Positions 19,809-33,956 of a stretch of 36,032 nt of DNA are shown piece by piece. Each line of letters begins with the position of its first letter. Position 1 is the first letter of the stretch. The stretch covers positions 7,501 through 43,532 of the forward strand of contig NW_022205009.1 of NCBI RefSeq assembly GCF_008831285.2, in the 5' to 3' direction. The notes under the pieces were generated by a model that saw only the letters and a program-made list of their open reading frames with translations, was not told the origin of the DNA and searched no databases. Origin of the DNA: Nymphaea colorata (taxonomy: Eukaryota; Streptophyta; Magnoliopsida; Nymphaeales; Nymphaeaceae). The translations under genes and the position numbers were made by a program.

Positions 19809-22800
19809 AATTGACATTTTTGACTTTATGGTGGGCATGTTACTTCATCAAGGTCCTAGAGCAGTTCCCAGGTCTCACATGACTGCTTTCCCTCTTTGTT
19901 GTATGGGGTTCATATTATCTTTTGCACTCAACATGAAACGATCACATATCGATCACATATCATTTACATCGCATCCCATGAGCGCACTTGTCTACTATTG
20001 CATGCTTTTCATTGACATTCCTTTTGTCCTACGCATAACCACCTAAAGCTAACCATTATACCAATGCATCTAGTTGGTCGTGCGTTCGTCAACCAGTAAG
20101 CCATTTATTTCAATTGCATCTAATTGACATTTTTAACTTTATGGTGGGTACGTTGCTTCATCAAGGTCATAGAGCAGTTCCCAGGTCTCATATGACTGCT
20201 TTCCCTCTTTGTTGTACGGGGTTCTTATTATCTTTTGCCCTCAACATGAGACGATCACATATCATTTACATCACATCTTATGAGCGCACATGTCTAGTAT
20301 TGCATGCTTTTCATTGACTTGCCTTTTGTTCTACGCAAAACTACCTAAAGCTTACCATTATACCAATGCATCTAATTGGTCGTGCATTGGTCGTGTCAAC
20401 CAGTCATTGCATCTGATTCACATTTTTAACTTGAGACTATCACATATCATTTACATCACATCCCTTCATCGCACTTGTCAAGTATTGCATGTTTTTCATT
20501 GTCCTTCCTTTATTCTTACGCATAACCTCCAAAAACTGACCATTATTCTGATGCACATAGTTCGTCATGCATTGGTCGTGTCAACCAATCAGCCATTTCC
20601 TTCAATTGCATCTAATTAACATTTTTAACTTCATCGAGAGCTTGCCGCTTCATCAAGATCATAGAACAGTTCCGAGGTCACACAGGACTGCTTTCCCTTC
20701 TGTTGAACAGGGTTCATCGTATCCTTTGCGCTCAAAATCAAACCATCACATATCATTTAAATCACATCCCTTGAGCGCACTTGTCTAGTATTGCATGTTT
20801 TTCATTGACTTTCCTCTTGTCTTACCCATAACCTCCTAAAGCTCACAATTATACCAATGCATCTAGTTGGTCATGCGTTGGTCGTGTCAACCAGTGAGCC
20901 ATTTATTTCAATTGCATCTAATTGACATTTTTAACTTCATCGAGGGCATGCCGCTTCACCAAGATCATAGAGCAGATTAGAGGTCTCACAGGACTGCTTT
21001 CCCTTTTGTTGAAGAGGGTTCATCCTATCTTTTGTGCTCAAAATGAAACAATCACATATCATTTAAATCACATCCCTTGAGCGCACTTGTCTAGTATTAC
21101 ACGCTTTTCATTGACTTTCTTTTTGTCTGATGCATAACCTCCTAAAGCTGACCATTATACCAATGCATCTAGTTGGCCATGCGTTGGTCGTGTCAACCAG
21201 TCTGCCATTTATTTCAATTGCATTTAATTTATATTTTTAACTTGATGGTGGCCATGTTGCTTCATCGTGGTCCTAGAGCATGTGTCCTTTTGTCTTACGC
21301 ATATCCTCCAAAAGCTTACCACTATACCAATGCATCTAGTTGGTCATGCATTGGTCGTGTCAACCGGTCAGCCATTTATTTCAATTGCATCTAAATAACA
21401 TTTTTAACTTGATCGTGGGCATGCTGCTTCATCAATATCAAAGAGCAGTTCTGAGGTCTCGCAAGACTGTTTTCCCTTTTGTCGTGCATGGTTCATTCTA
21501 TCTTTTGCGATCAAAATGAAACCATCACATATGATTTAAATCACATCCCTCGAAAGCACTTGTCTAGTATTGCACGTTTTTCATTGACTTTACTTTTGCC
21601 ATACGCATAAACTCCTAAAACTGACCATTGTACCAATGCATCTAGTCAGCGTTGGTCGTCTCAACCAGTCAGCCATTTATTTCAATTGCATCTAATTGAC
21701 ATTTTTAACTTTATGGTGGGCATGTTGCTTCATCAAGGTCCTAAAACAGTTCCAAGGTTTCACAGGACTGCTTTCCCTTTTGTTGTACTGGGTTCATTAT
21801 ATCCTTTGCGCTCAAAATGAAACCATCACATCTCATTTAAATCTCATCCCTTGAGCGCACTTGTCTAGCATTGCATGTTTTTTATTGATTTTCCTTGTTT
21901 TACGTATAACCTCTAAAACTGACCATTATACCGATGCACATAGTTGGTCATGCATTGGTCGTGTCAACCAGTCAGTCATTTCTTTCAATTGCATCTAATT
22001 AACATTTTTAACTTCATCAAGGGCATGCCGCTTCATCAAGATCATAGAGCAGTTCCGAGGTCTCACAGGACTGCTATTCCTTTTGTTGAACAGGGTTCAT
22101 CCTATATTTTGCGCTCAAAATGAAACCATCACATATCATTTAAATCACATCCCTTGAGTGCACTTGTCTAGCATTGCATGCTTTTCATTGACTTTCATTT
22201 TGTCCTATGCATAACCTCCTAAAGCGGACCATTATACCAATGCATATAGTTGGTCGTGTCATCCAGTTAGCCATTTATTTTAATTGCATCTAATTGACAT
22301 TTTTAACTTGATGGTGGGCATGTTGCTTCATCCGGGTCCTAGAGCACGTGTCCTTTTGTCTTACGCATATCCTTCAAAAGCTTACCATTATACCAATGCA
22401 TCTATTTGGTCATGCATTGGTCATGTCAACCAGTCTGTCATTTATTTCAATTGCATCTAATTGACATTTTTAACTTGATGGTGGGCATGTTGCTTCATCG
22501 GGGTCCTGGAGCACGTGTCCTTTTGTCTTACACATATCCTCCAAAAGCTGACCATTATATCAATGCATCTAGTTGGTCATGGATTGGTCGTGTCAACCAG
22601 TAAGCCATTTATTTCAATTGCATTTAATTGACATTTTTAACTTTATCGTGGGCATGTTGCTTCATCAAGGTCCTAGAGCAGTTCCCAGGTCTCACAGGAC
22701 TGCATGCCCTCTTTGTTGTACGCGGTTCATATTATCTTTTGCACTAAACATGAGACGATCACAAATCATTTACGTCACATCCCATGAGCGCACTTGTGTA

Positions 22801-23950
22801 GTAATGCATGCTTTTCATTGACTTTCCTCTTGTCTTAGCCATAACCTCCTAAAGCTGACCATTATACCAATGCATCTAGTTGGCCATGCGCTGGTCGTGT
22901 CAACCAGTCAGCCATTTATTTCAATTGCATCTAATTGACATTTTTAACTTCATCGAAGACATGCCGCTTCATCAAGATCATAGAGCAGTTCCGAGGTCTC
23001 ACAGGACTGTTTTCCCTTTTGTTGAACAGGGTTCATCCGATCTTTTGCGCTCAAAAAGATACCATCACATATCATTTAAATCACATCGCTTGAGCGCGCT
23101 TGTCTAGTATTGCATGTTTTTCATTGACTTTCCTTTTGTCCTATGCATAACCTCCTAAAGCTGACCATTATACCAATGCATCTAGTTGGCCATGTGTTGG
23201 TCGTGTCAACCAGTCAGCCATTTATTTCAATTGCATCTAATTGACATTTTGAACTTGATCATGTTGCTTCATCGGGGTCCTAGAGCACGTGTCCTTTTGT
23301 CTTACGCAGATCTTCCAAAAGCTGACCATTATACCAATGCATCTAGTTGGTCATGCATTGGTCGCGTCAACCAGTCAGCCATTTATTTCAATTGTATCTA
23401 ATTAGAATATTTAACTTGATCGTGGGCATGCTGCTTCATCAATATCATAGAGCAGTTCCGAGGTCTCGCAAGACTGTTTTCCCTTTTGTTGTGCAAGGTT
23501 CATCCTATCTTTTGCGATCAAAATGAAACCATCACATATGATTTAAATCACATCCCTCGAGCGCACTTGTCTAGTATTGCACGTTTTTCATTGACTTTAC
23601 TTTTTGTCATACGCATAAACTCCTAAAACTGACCATTGTACCAATGCATCTAGTTGGCAATGCGTTGGTCGTCTCAACCAGTCAGCCATTTATTTAAATT
23701 GCATTTAATTGACATTTTTAACTTTATGGTGGGCATTTTATTTCATCAAGGTCCTAAAGCAGTTCCGAGGTCTCACAGGACTGCTTTCCCTCTTTGTTGT
23801 ACGGGGTTCATCTTATCTTTTGCCCAGAACATGAGACGATCACATATCACTTACATCACATCCCTTCAGCGCACTTGTCTAGCATTGCATGCTTTTCATT
23901 GACATTCCTTTTGTCCTACGCATAACCACCTAAAGCTGACCACTATACCA
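19809..23950. repeat. Satellite array, middle transitional block
   Basis: Monomers anchored at 20064, 20366, 20551, 20857, 21163, 21330, 21636, 21934, 22240, 22396, 22563, 22870, 23176, 23337 and 23644. Full units are 298-307 bp. The short form joining AACTT to GAGACTATCACA gives 185 (20366 to 20551), and the short form joining TAGAGCA to CGTGTCCTTTTG gives 156-167. The order is not yet regular, and two 167-type units occur back to back (22240-22563). A local 11-bp duplication GATCACATATC lies near 19940. Homogeneity rises towards the right. Confidence 0.92.
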
Positions 23951-26900
23951 ATGCATCTAGTTGGTCGTGCGTTGGTCGTGTCAACCAGTCACCCATTTAT
24001 TTCAATTGCATCTAATTGACATTTTTAACTTGAGACTAGCACATATCATTTACATCACATCCCTTCATCACACTTGTCTAGTATTGCATGTTTTTCATTG
24101 CCTTTCCCTTTGTCTTACGCATAACCTCCAAAAACTGACCATTATTCTGATGCACATAGTTCGTCATGCATTGGTCGTGTCAACCAGTCAGTCATTTCCT
24201 TCAATTGCATCTAATTAACATTTTTAACTTCATCGAGAGCTTGCCGCTTCATCAAGATCATAGAACAGTTCCAAGGTCTCACAGGACTGCTTTGCCTTAT
24301 GTTGAACAGGGTTCATCGTATCCTTTGCGCTCAAAATCAAACCATCACATATCATTTAAATCACATCCCTTGAGCGCACTTGTCTAGTATTGCATGCTTT
24401 TCATTGACTTTCCTCTTGTCTTACCCATAACCTCCTAAAGCTCACAATTATATCAATGCATCTAGTTGGTCGTGTCAACCAGTCAGCCATTTATTTCAGT
24501 TGCATCTAATTGACATTTTTAACTTCATCGATGGCATGCCGCTTCATCAAGATCATAGATCAGTTCTGAGGTCTCACAGGACTGTTTTCCCTTTTGTTGA
24601 ACAGGTTTCATTTTATCTTTCGCGCTCAAAATGAAACCATCACATATCATTTAAATCACATCCCTTGAGCGCACTTGTCTAGTATTGCATGTTTTTCAAT
24701 GACTTTCCTTTTGTCCTATGCATAACACCCTATAGCTGACCATTATACCAATGCATCTAGTTGGCCATGCGTTGGTCGTGTCAACTAGTCAGCCATTTAT
24801 TTCAATTGCATCTAAATGACATTTTTAACTTGATGGTGGGCATGTTGCTTCATCGGGATCGAAGAGCACGTGTCCTTTTGTCTTACGCATATCCTCCAAA
24901 AGCTGACCATTACACCAATGCATCTAGTTGGTCATGCATTGGTTGTGTCAACCAGTCAGCCATTTATTTCAATTGCATTTAATTGACATCTTTAACTTTA
25001 TGGTGGGCATGTTGCGTCATCAAGGTCCTAGAGCAGTTCCCAGGTCTCACATGACGGTTTTGCCTCTTTGTTGTACGGGGTTCATATTATCTTTTGCCCT
25101 CAACATGAGACGATCACAAATCATTTACGTCACATCCCATGAGCGCACTTGTGTAGTATTGCATGCTTTTCATTGACATTCCTTTTGTCCTATGCATAAC
25201 CACCTAAAACTGACCATTATACCAATGCATCTAGTTGGTCGTGCGTTGGTCGTCTCAACCAGTCAGCCATTTATTTCAATTGCATCTAATTGACATTTAA
25301 CTTTATGGTGGGCATGTTGCTTCATCATTGTCCTAGAGCAGTTCCCAGGTCTCACAGGACTGCTTTCCCTCTTTGCTGTACGGGGTTCATATTATCTTTT
25401 GCCCTCAACATGAGACGATCACAAATCATTTACGTCACATCCCATGAGCGCACTTGTGTAGTATTGCATGCTTTTCATGGACATTCCTTTTGTCCTTCGC
25501 ATAACCACCTAAAGCTGACCATTATACCAATGCATCTAGTTGGTCGTGCGTTGGTCGTGTCAACCAGTCAGCCATTTATTTCAATTGCATCTAATTGACA
25601 TTTTTAACTTAAGACTATCACATATCATTTACATCACATCCCTTCGTCGCACTTGTCTAGTATTGCATGTTTTTCATTGTCTTTCCCTTTGTCTTACGCA
25701 TAACCTTAAAAAACTGACCATTATTTCGATGCACATAGTTCGTCATGCATTGGTCGTGTCAACCAATCAGCCATTTCCTTCAATTGCATCTAATTAACAT
25801 TTTTAACTTCATCAAGAGCTTGCCGCTTCATCAAGATCATAGAACAGTTTCGAGGTCTCACAGGACTGCTTTCCCTTCTGTTGAACAGGGTTCATCGTAT
25901 CCTTTGCGCTCAAAATCAAACCATCACATATCATTTAAATCACATCCCTTGAGCGCACTTGTCTAGTATTGCATGCTTTTCATTGACTTTCCTCTTGTCT
26001 TACCCATAACCTCCTATAGCTCACAATTATACCAATGCATCTAGTTGGTCATGCATTGGTCCTGTCAACCAGTCAGCCATTTATTTCAGTTGCATCTAAT
26101 TCACATTTTTTACTTCATCGATGGCATGCCGCTTCATCAAGATCATAGATCAGTTCCGAGGTCTCACAGGACTGCTTTCCCTTTTGTTGAACAGGTTTCA
26201 TTCTATCTTTCGCGCTCAAAATGAAACCATCACATATCATTTAAATCACATCCCTTGAGCGCACTTGTCTAGTATTGCATGTTTTTCAATGACTTTCCTT
26301 TTGTCCTATGCATAACACCCTATAGCTGACCATTATACCAATGCATCTAGTTGGCCATGCGTTGGTCGTGTCAACTAGTCAGCCATTTATTTCAATTGCA
26401 TCGAAATGACATTTTTAACTTGATGGTGGGCATGTTGCTTCATTGGGATCCTAGAGCATGTGTCCTTTTGTCTTACGCATATCCTCCAAAAGCTGACCAT
26501 TATACCAATGCATCTAGTTGGTCATGCATTGATCGTGTCAACCAGTCAGCCATTTATTTCAATTGCATTTAATTGACATCTTTAACTTTATGGTGGGCAT
26601 GTTGCTTCATCAAGGTCATATAGCAGTTCTCAGGTCTCAAAGGACTGCTTTCCCTCTTTCTTGTATGGGGTTCATATTATCTTTTGCCCTCAACATGAGA
26701 CGATCACAAATCATTTACGTCACATCCCATGAGCACACGTGTGTAGTATTGCATGCTTTCATTGACATTCCTTTTGTCCTATGCATAACCACCTAAAACT
26801 GACCATTATACCAATGCATCTAGTTGGCCGTGCTTTGGTCGTCTCAACCAGTCAGCCATTTATTTCAATTGCATCTATATGGCATTTAACTTTATGGTGG

Positions 26901-29900
26901 GCATGTTGCTTCATCAATGTTCTAGAGCAGTTCCCAAGTCTCACAGGACTGTTTTCCCTCTTTGTTGTACGGGGTTCATCTTATCTTTTGCCCAGAACAT
27001 GAGACGATCACATATCACTTACATCACATCCCTTCAGCGCACTTCTCTAGTATTGCATGCTTTTCATTTACATTTCTTTTGTCCTACGCATAACCACATA
27101 AAGCTGACCATTATACCAATGCATCTAGTTGGTCGTGCATTGGTCGTGTCGACCAGTCAGCCATTTATTTCAATTGCATCTAATTGACATTTTTAACTTG
27201 AGACTATCACATATCATTTACATCACATCCCTTAATCGCACTTGTCTAGTATTGCATGTTTTCCATTGTCTTTCCCTTTGTCTTACGCATAACCTCCAAA
27301 AACTGACCATTATTCCGATGCACATAGTTCGTCATGCATTGGTCGTGTCAACCAATCAGCCATTTCCTTCAATTGCATCTAATTAACATTTTTAACTTCA
27401 TCGAGAGCTTGCCGCTTCATCAAGATCATAGAACAGTTCCGAGGTCTCACAGGACTGCTTTCCCTTCTGTTGAACAGGGTTCATCGTATCCTTTGCGCTC
27501 AAAATCAAACCATCACATATCATTTAAATCACATCCCTTGTGCGCACTTGTCTAGTATTGCATGATTTTCATTGACTTTCCTCTTGTCTTACCCATAACC
27601 TCCTAAAGCTAACAATTATACCAATGCATCTAGTTGGTCATCCGTTGGTCGTGTCAACCAGTCAGCCATTTATTTCAGTTGCATCTAATTGACATTTTTT
27701 ACTTCATCGATGGCATGCCGCTTCATCAAGATCATAGATCAGTTCCGAGGTCTCACAGGACTGCTTTCCCTTTTGTTGAACAGGTTTCATTCTATCTTTC
27801 GTGCTTAAAATGAAACCATCACATATCATTTAAATCACATCCCTTGAGCGCACTTGTCTAGTATTGCATGTTTTTCAAAGACTTTCCTTTTGTCCTATGC
27901 ATAACACCCTATAGCTGACCATTATACCAATGCATCTAGTTGGCCATGCGTTGGTCGTATAAACTAGTCAGCCATTTATTTCAATTGCATCTAAATGAGA
28001 TTTTTAACTTGATGGTGGGCATGTTGCTTCATCGGAATCCTAGAGCACGTGTCCTTTTGTCTTACGCATATCCTCCAAAAGCTGACCATTATACCAATGC
28101 ATCTAGTTGGTCATGCATTGGTCGTGTCAACCAGTCAGCCATTTATTTCAATTACATTTAATTGACATCTTTAACTTTATGGTGGGCATGTTGCTTCATC
28201 AAGGTCATAAAACAGTTCCCAGGTCTCACAGGACTGCTTTCCCTCTTTTTTGTATGGGGTTCATATTATCTTTTGCCCTCAACATGAGACGATCACAAAT
28301 CATTTACGTCACATCCCATGAGCGCACTTGTGTAGTATGGCATGCTTTTCATTGACATTCCTTTTGTCCTATGCATAACCACCTAAAACTGACCATTATA
28401 CCAATGCATCTAGTTGGTCGTGCTTTGGTCGTCTCAACCAGTCAGCCATTTATTTCAATTGCATCTATATGACATTTAACTTTATGGTGGGCATGTTGCT
28501 TCATCAATGTTCTAGAGCAGTTCCCAAGTCTCAGAGGACTGTTTTCCCTCTTTGTTGTACGGGGTTCATCTTATCTTTTGCCCAGAACAAGAGACGATCA
28601 CATATCACTTACATCACATCCCTTCAGCGCACTTGTCTAGTATTGCATGCTTTTCATTTACATTTCTTTTGTCTTACGCATAACCACATAAAGCTGACCA
28701 TTATACCAATGCGTCTAGTTGGTCGTGCATTGGTCGTGTCGACCAGTCAGCCATTTATTTCAATTGCATCTAATTGACATTTTTAACTTGAGACTATCAC
28801 ATATCATTTACATCACATCCCTTCCTCGCACTTGTCTAGTATTGCATGTTTTTCATTGTCTTTCCCTTTGTCTTACGCATAACCTCCAAAAACTGACCAT
28901 TATTCCGATGCACATAGTTCGTCATGCATTGGTCGTGTCAACCAATCAGCCATTTCCTTCAATTGCATCTAATTAACATTTTTAACTTCATCGAGAGCTT
29001 GCCGCTTCATCAAGTTCATAGAACAGTTCCGAGGTCTCACAGGACTGCTTTCCCTTCTGTTGAACAGGGTTCATCGTATCCTTTGCGCTCAAAATCAAAC
29101 CATCACATATCATTTAAATCACATCCCTTGAGTGCACTTGTCTAGTATTGCATGCTTTTCATTGACTTTCCTCTTGTCTTACCCATAACCTCCTAAAGCT
29201 CACAATTATACCAATGCATCTAGTTGGTCATGCGTTGGTCGTGTCAACCAGTCAGCCATTTATTTCAGTTGCATCTAATTGACATTTTTTACTTCATCGA
29301 TGGCATGCCGCTTCATCAAGATCATAGATCAGTTCCGAGGTCTCACAGGACTGCTTTCCCTTTTGTTGAACAGGTTTCATTCTATCTTTCGCGCTCAAAA
29401 TGAAACCATCACATATCATTTAAATCACATCCCTTGAGCACACTTGTCTAGTATTGCATGCTTTTCATTGACTTTCCTCTTGTCTTACCCATAACCTCCT
29501 AAAGCTCACAAATATACCAATGCATCTAGTTGGTCATGCGTTGGTCGTGTCAACCAGTCAGCCATTTATCTCAGTTGCATCTAATTGACATTTTTTACTT
29601 CATCGATGGCATGCCGCTTCATCAAGATCATAGATCAGTTCCGAGGTCTCACAGGACTGCTTTCCCTTTTGTTGAACAGGTTTCATTCTATCTTTCGCGC
29701 TCAAAATTAAACCATCACATATCATTTAAATCACATCCCTTGAGTGCACTTGTCTAGTATTGCATGTTTTTCAATGACTTTCCTTTTGTCCTATGCATAA
29801 CACCATATAGCTGACCATTATACCAATGCATCTAGTTGGCCATGCGTTGGTCGTGTCAACTAGTCAGCCATTTATTTCAATTGCATCTAAATGACATTTT

Positions 29901-32900
29901 TAACTTGATGGTGGTCATGTTGCTTCATCGGGATCCTAGAGCACGTGTCCTTTTGTCTTACGCATATCCTCCAAAAGCTGACTATTATACCAATGCATCT
30001 AGTTGGTCATGCATTGGTCGTGTCAACCAGTCAGCCATTTATTTCAATTGCATTTAATTGACATCTTTAACTTTATAGTGGGCATGTTGCTTCATCAAGG
30101 TCATAGAGCAGTTCCCAGGTCTCACAAGACTGCTTTCCCTCTTTCTTGTATGGGGTTCATATTATCTTTTGCCCTCAACATGAGACGATCACAAATCATT
30201 TACGTCACATCCCATGAGCGCACTTGTGTAGTATTGCATGCTTTTCATTGACATTCCTTTTGTCCTATGCATAACCACCTAAAACTGACCATTATACCAA
30301 TGCATCTAGTTGGTCGTCTCAACCAGTCAGCCATTTATTTCAATTGCATCTAATTGACATTTAACTTTATGGTGGGCATGTTGCATCATCAAAGTCCTAG
30401 AGCAGTTCCCAAGTCTCACAGGACTGCTTTCCCTCTTTGTTGTACGGGGTTCATCTTATCTTTTGCCCAGAACATGAGACGATCACATATCACTTACATC
30501 ACATCCCTTAAGCGCACTTGTCTAATATTGCATGCTTTTCATTGACATTCCTTTTGTCCTACGCATAACCACCTAAAGCTGACCATTATACCAATGCATC
30601 TAGTTGGTCGTGCGTTGGTCGTGTCAACCAGTCAGCCATTTATTTCAATTGCATCTAATTGACATTTTTAACTTGAGACTATCACATATCATTTACATCA
30701 CATCCCTTCGTCGCACTTGTCTAGTATTGCATGTTTTTCATTGTCTTTCCCTTTGTCTTACGCATAACCTCCAAAAACTGACCATTATTTCGATGCACAT
30801 AGTTCGTCATGCATTGGTCGTGTCAACCAATCAGCCATTTCCTTCAATTGCATCTAATTAACATTTTTAACTTCATCGAGAGCTTGCCGCTTCATCAAGA
30901 TCATAGAACAGTTCCGAGGTCTCACAGGACTGCTTTCCCTTCTGTTGAACAGGGTTCATCGTATCCTTTGCGCTCAAAATCAAACCATCACATATCATTT
31001 AAATCACATCCCTTGAGCACACTTGTCTCGTATTGCATGTTTTTCATTGACTTTCCTCTTGTCTTACCCATAACCTCCTAAAGCTCACAATTATACCAAT
31101 GCATCTAGTTGGTCATCCGTTGGTCGTGTCAACCAGTCAGCCATTTATTTCAGTTGCATCTAATTGACATTTTTTACTTCATCGATGGCATGCCGCTTCA
31201 TCAAGATCATAGATCAGTTCCAAGGTCTCACAGGACTGCTTTCCCTTTTGTTGATCAGGTTTCATTCTATCTTTCGCGCTCAAAATGAAACCATCACATA
31301 TCATTTAAATCACATCCCTTGAGCGCACTTGTCTAGTATTGCATGTTTTTCATTGACTTTCCTTTTGTCCTATGCATAACACCCTATAGCTGACCATTAT
31401 ACCAATGCATCTAGTTGGCCATGCGTTGGTCGTGTCAACTAGTCAGCCATTTATTTCAATTGCATCTAAATGACATTTTTAACTTGATGGTGGGCTTGTT
31501 GCTTCATCGGGATCCTAGAGCACGTGTCCTTTTGTCTTACGCATATCCTCCAAAAGCAGACCATTATACCAATGCATCTAGTTGGTCATGCATTGGTCGT
31601 GTCAACCAGTCAGCCATTTATTTCAATTGCATTTAATTGACATCTTTAACTTTATGGTGGGCATGTTGCTTCATCAAGGTCCTAGAGCAGTTCCCAGGTC
31701 TCACAGGACTGCTTTCCCTCTTTCTTGTACGGGGTTCATATTATCTTTTGCCCTCAACATGAGATCACAAATCATTTACGTCACATCCCATGAGCGCACT
31801 TGTGTAGTATTGCATGTTTTTCATTGACATTCCTTTTGTCCTATGCATAACCACCTAAAACTGACCATTATACCAATGCATCTAGTTGGTCGTGCGTTGG
31901 TCGTCTCAACCAGTCAGCCATTTATTTCAATTGCATCTAATTGACATTTAACTTTATGGTGGGCATGTTGCTTCATCAATGTCCTAGAGCAGTTCCCAGG
32001 TCTCACAGGACTGCTTTCCCTCTTTGCTGTACGGGGTTCATATTATCTTTTGCCCTCAACATGAGACGATCACAAATCATTTACGTCACATCCCATGAGC
32101 GCACTTGTGTAGTATTGCAAGCTTTTCATTGACATTCCTTTTGTCCTTCGCATAACCACCTAAAGCTGACCATTATACCAATGCATCTAGTTGGTCGTGT
32201 CAACCAGTCAGCCATTTATTTCAATTGCATCTAATTGACATTTTTAACTTAAAACTATCACATATCATTTACATCACACCCCTTCATCGCACTTGTCTAG
32301 TATTGCAAGTTTTTTATTGTCTTTCCCTTTGTCTTACACATAACCTCCAAAAACTGACCATTATTCTGATGCACATAGTTCATCATGCATTGGTCGTGTC
32401 AACCAATCAGCCATTTCCTTCAATTGCATCTAATTAACATTTTTAACTTCATCGAGAGCTTGCCGCTTCATCAAGATCATAGAACAGTTCCTAGGTCTCA
32501 CAGGACTGCTTTCCCTTCTGTTGAACAGGGTTCATCGTATCCTTTGCGCTCAAAATCAAACCATCACATATCATTTAAATCACATCCCTTGAGCGCACTT
32601 GTCTAGTATTGCATGCTTTTCATTGACTTTCCTCTTGTCTTACCCATAACCTCCTATAGCTCACAATTATACCAATGCATCTAGTTGGTCATGCATTGGT
32701 CCTGTCAACCAGTCAGCCATTTATTTCAGTTGCATCTAATTCACATTTTTTACTTCATCGATGGCATGCCGCTTCATCAAGATCATAGATCAGTTCCGAG
32801 GTCTCACAGGACTGCTTTCCCTTTTGTTGAACAGGTTTCATTCTATCTTTCGCGCTCAAAATGAAACCATCACATATCATTTAAATCACATCCCTTGAGC

Positions 32901-33956
32901 GCACTTGTCTAGTATTGCATGTTTTTCAATGACTTTCCTTTTGTCCTATGCATAACACCCTATAGCTGACCATTATACCAATGCATCTAGTTGGCCATGC
33001 GTTGGTCGTGTCAACTAGTCAGTCATTTATTTCAATTGCATCTAAATGACATTTTTAACTGGATGGTGGGCAAGTTGCTTCATTGGGATCCTAGAGCACG
33101 TGTCCTTTTGTCTTACGCATATCCTCCAAAAGCTGACCATTATACCAATGCATCTAGTTGGTCATGCCTTGGTCGTGTCAACCAGTCAGCCATTTATTTC
33201 AATTGCATTTAATTGACATCTTTAACTTTATGGTGGGCATGTTGGTTCATCAAGGTCCTAGAGCAGTTCCCAGGTCTCACAGGACTGCTTTCCCTCTTTG
33301 TTGTACGGGGTTCATATTATCTTTTGCCCTCAACATGAGACGATCACAAATCATTTACGTCACATCCCATGAGCGCACGTGTGTAGTATTGCATGCTTTC
33401 ATTGACATTCCTTTTGTCCTACGCATAACCACCTAAAACTGACCATTATACCAATGCATCTAGTTGGTCGTGCGTTGGTCGTCTCAACCAGTCAGCCATT
33501 TATTTCAATTGCATCTAATTGACATTTAACTTTATGGTGGGCATGTTGCATCATCAAAGTCCTAGAGCAGTTCCCAAGTCTCACAGGACTGCTTTCCCTC
33601 TTTGTTGTACGGGGTTCATCTTATCTTTTGCCCAGAACATGAGACGATCACATATCACTTACATCACATCCCTTAAGCGCACTTGTCTAATATTGCATGC
33701 TTTTCATTGACATTCCTTTTGTCCTACGCATAACCACCTAAAGCTGACCATTATACCAATGCATCTAGTTGGTCGTGCGTTGGTCGTGTCAACCAGTCAG
33801 CCATTTATTTCAATTGCATCTAATTGACATTTTTAACTTGAGACTATCACATATCATTTACATCACATCCCTTCATCGCACTTGTCTAGTATTGCATGTT
33901 TTTCATTGTCTTTCCTTTTCTCTTACGCATAACCTCCTAAAACTGACCATTATACC
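23951..33956. repeat. Higher-order satellite: 1.59-kb six-monomer repeat, about six copies
   Basis: Copies start at the unit with the variant anchor ATGCACATAGTT, at 24150, 25729, 27318, 28908, 30793 and 32369; the spacings are 1579, 1589, 1590, 1885 and 1576, and the sixth copy is 1588 up to 33957. Within each copy the anchor spacings are about 306, 306, 167, 306, 305 and 199 bp, with the 199-bp unit (deleted form, AACTTGAGACTATCAC) closing each copy. 23951-24149 is that closing unit of a preceding incomplete copy. The fourth copy is longer because one 306-bp monomer is duplicated (29214 and 29520). Some copies have 11-13 bp losses at TCGTGCGTTGG (for example 30300). Position-specific variants are shared between copies, for instance CCTATAGCTGACC, TTTACGTCACATCCC and TTGCCCAGAACATGAG. 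Confidence 0.9.

Noticed and set aside
24150-33956. CRISPR-like or rDNA/5S spacer array
   Set aside because: The whole 306-bp unit repeats with no repeat-spacer alternation, this is plant nuclear DNA, and no 5S or other rRNA gene sequence is recognisable in the monomer.
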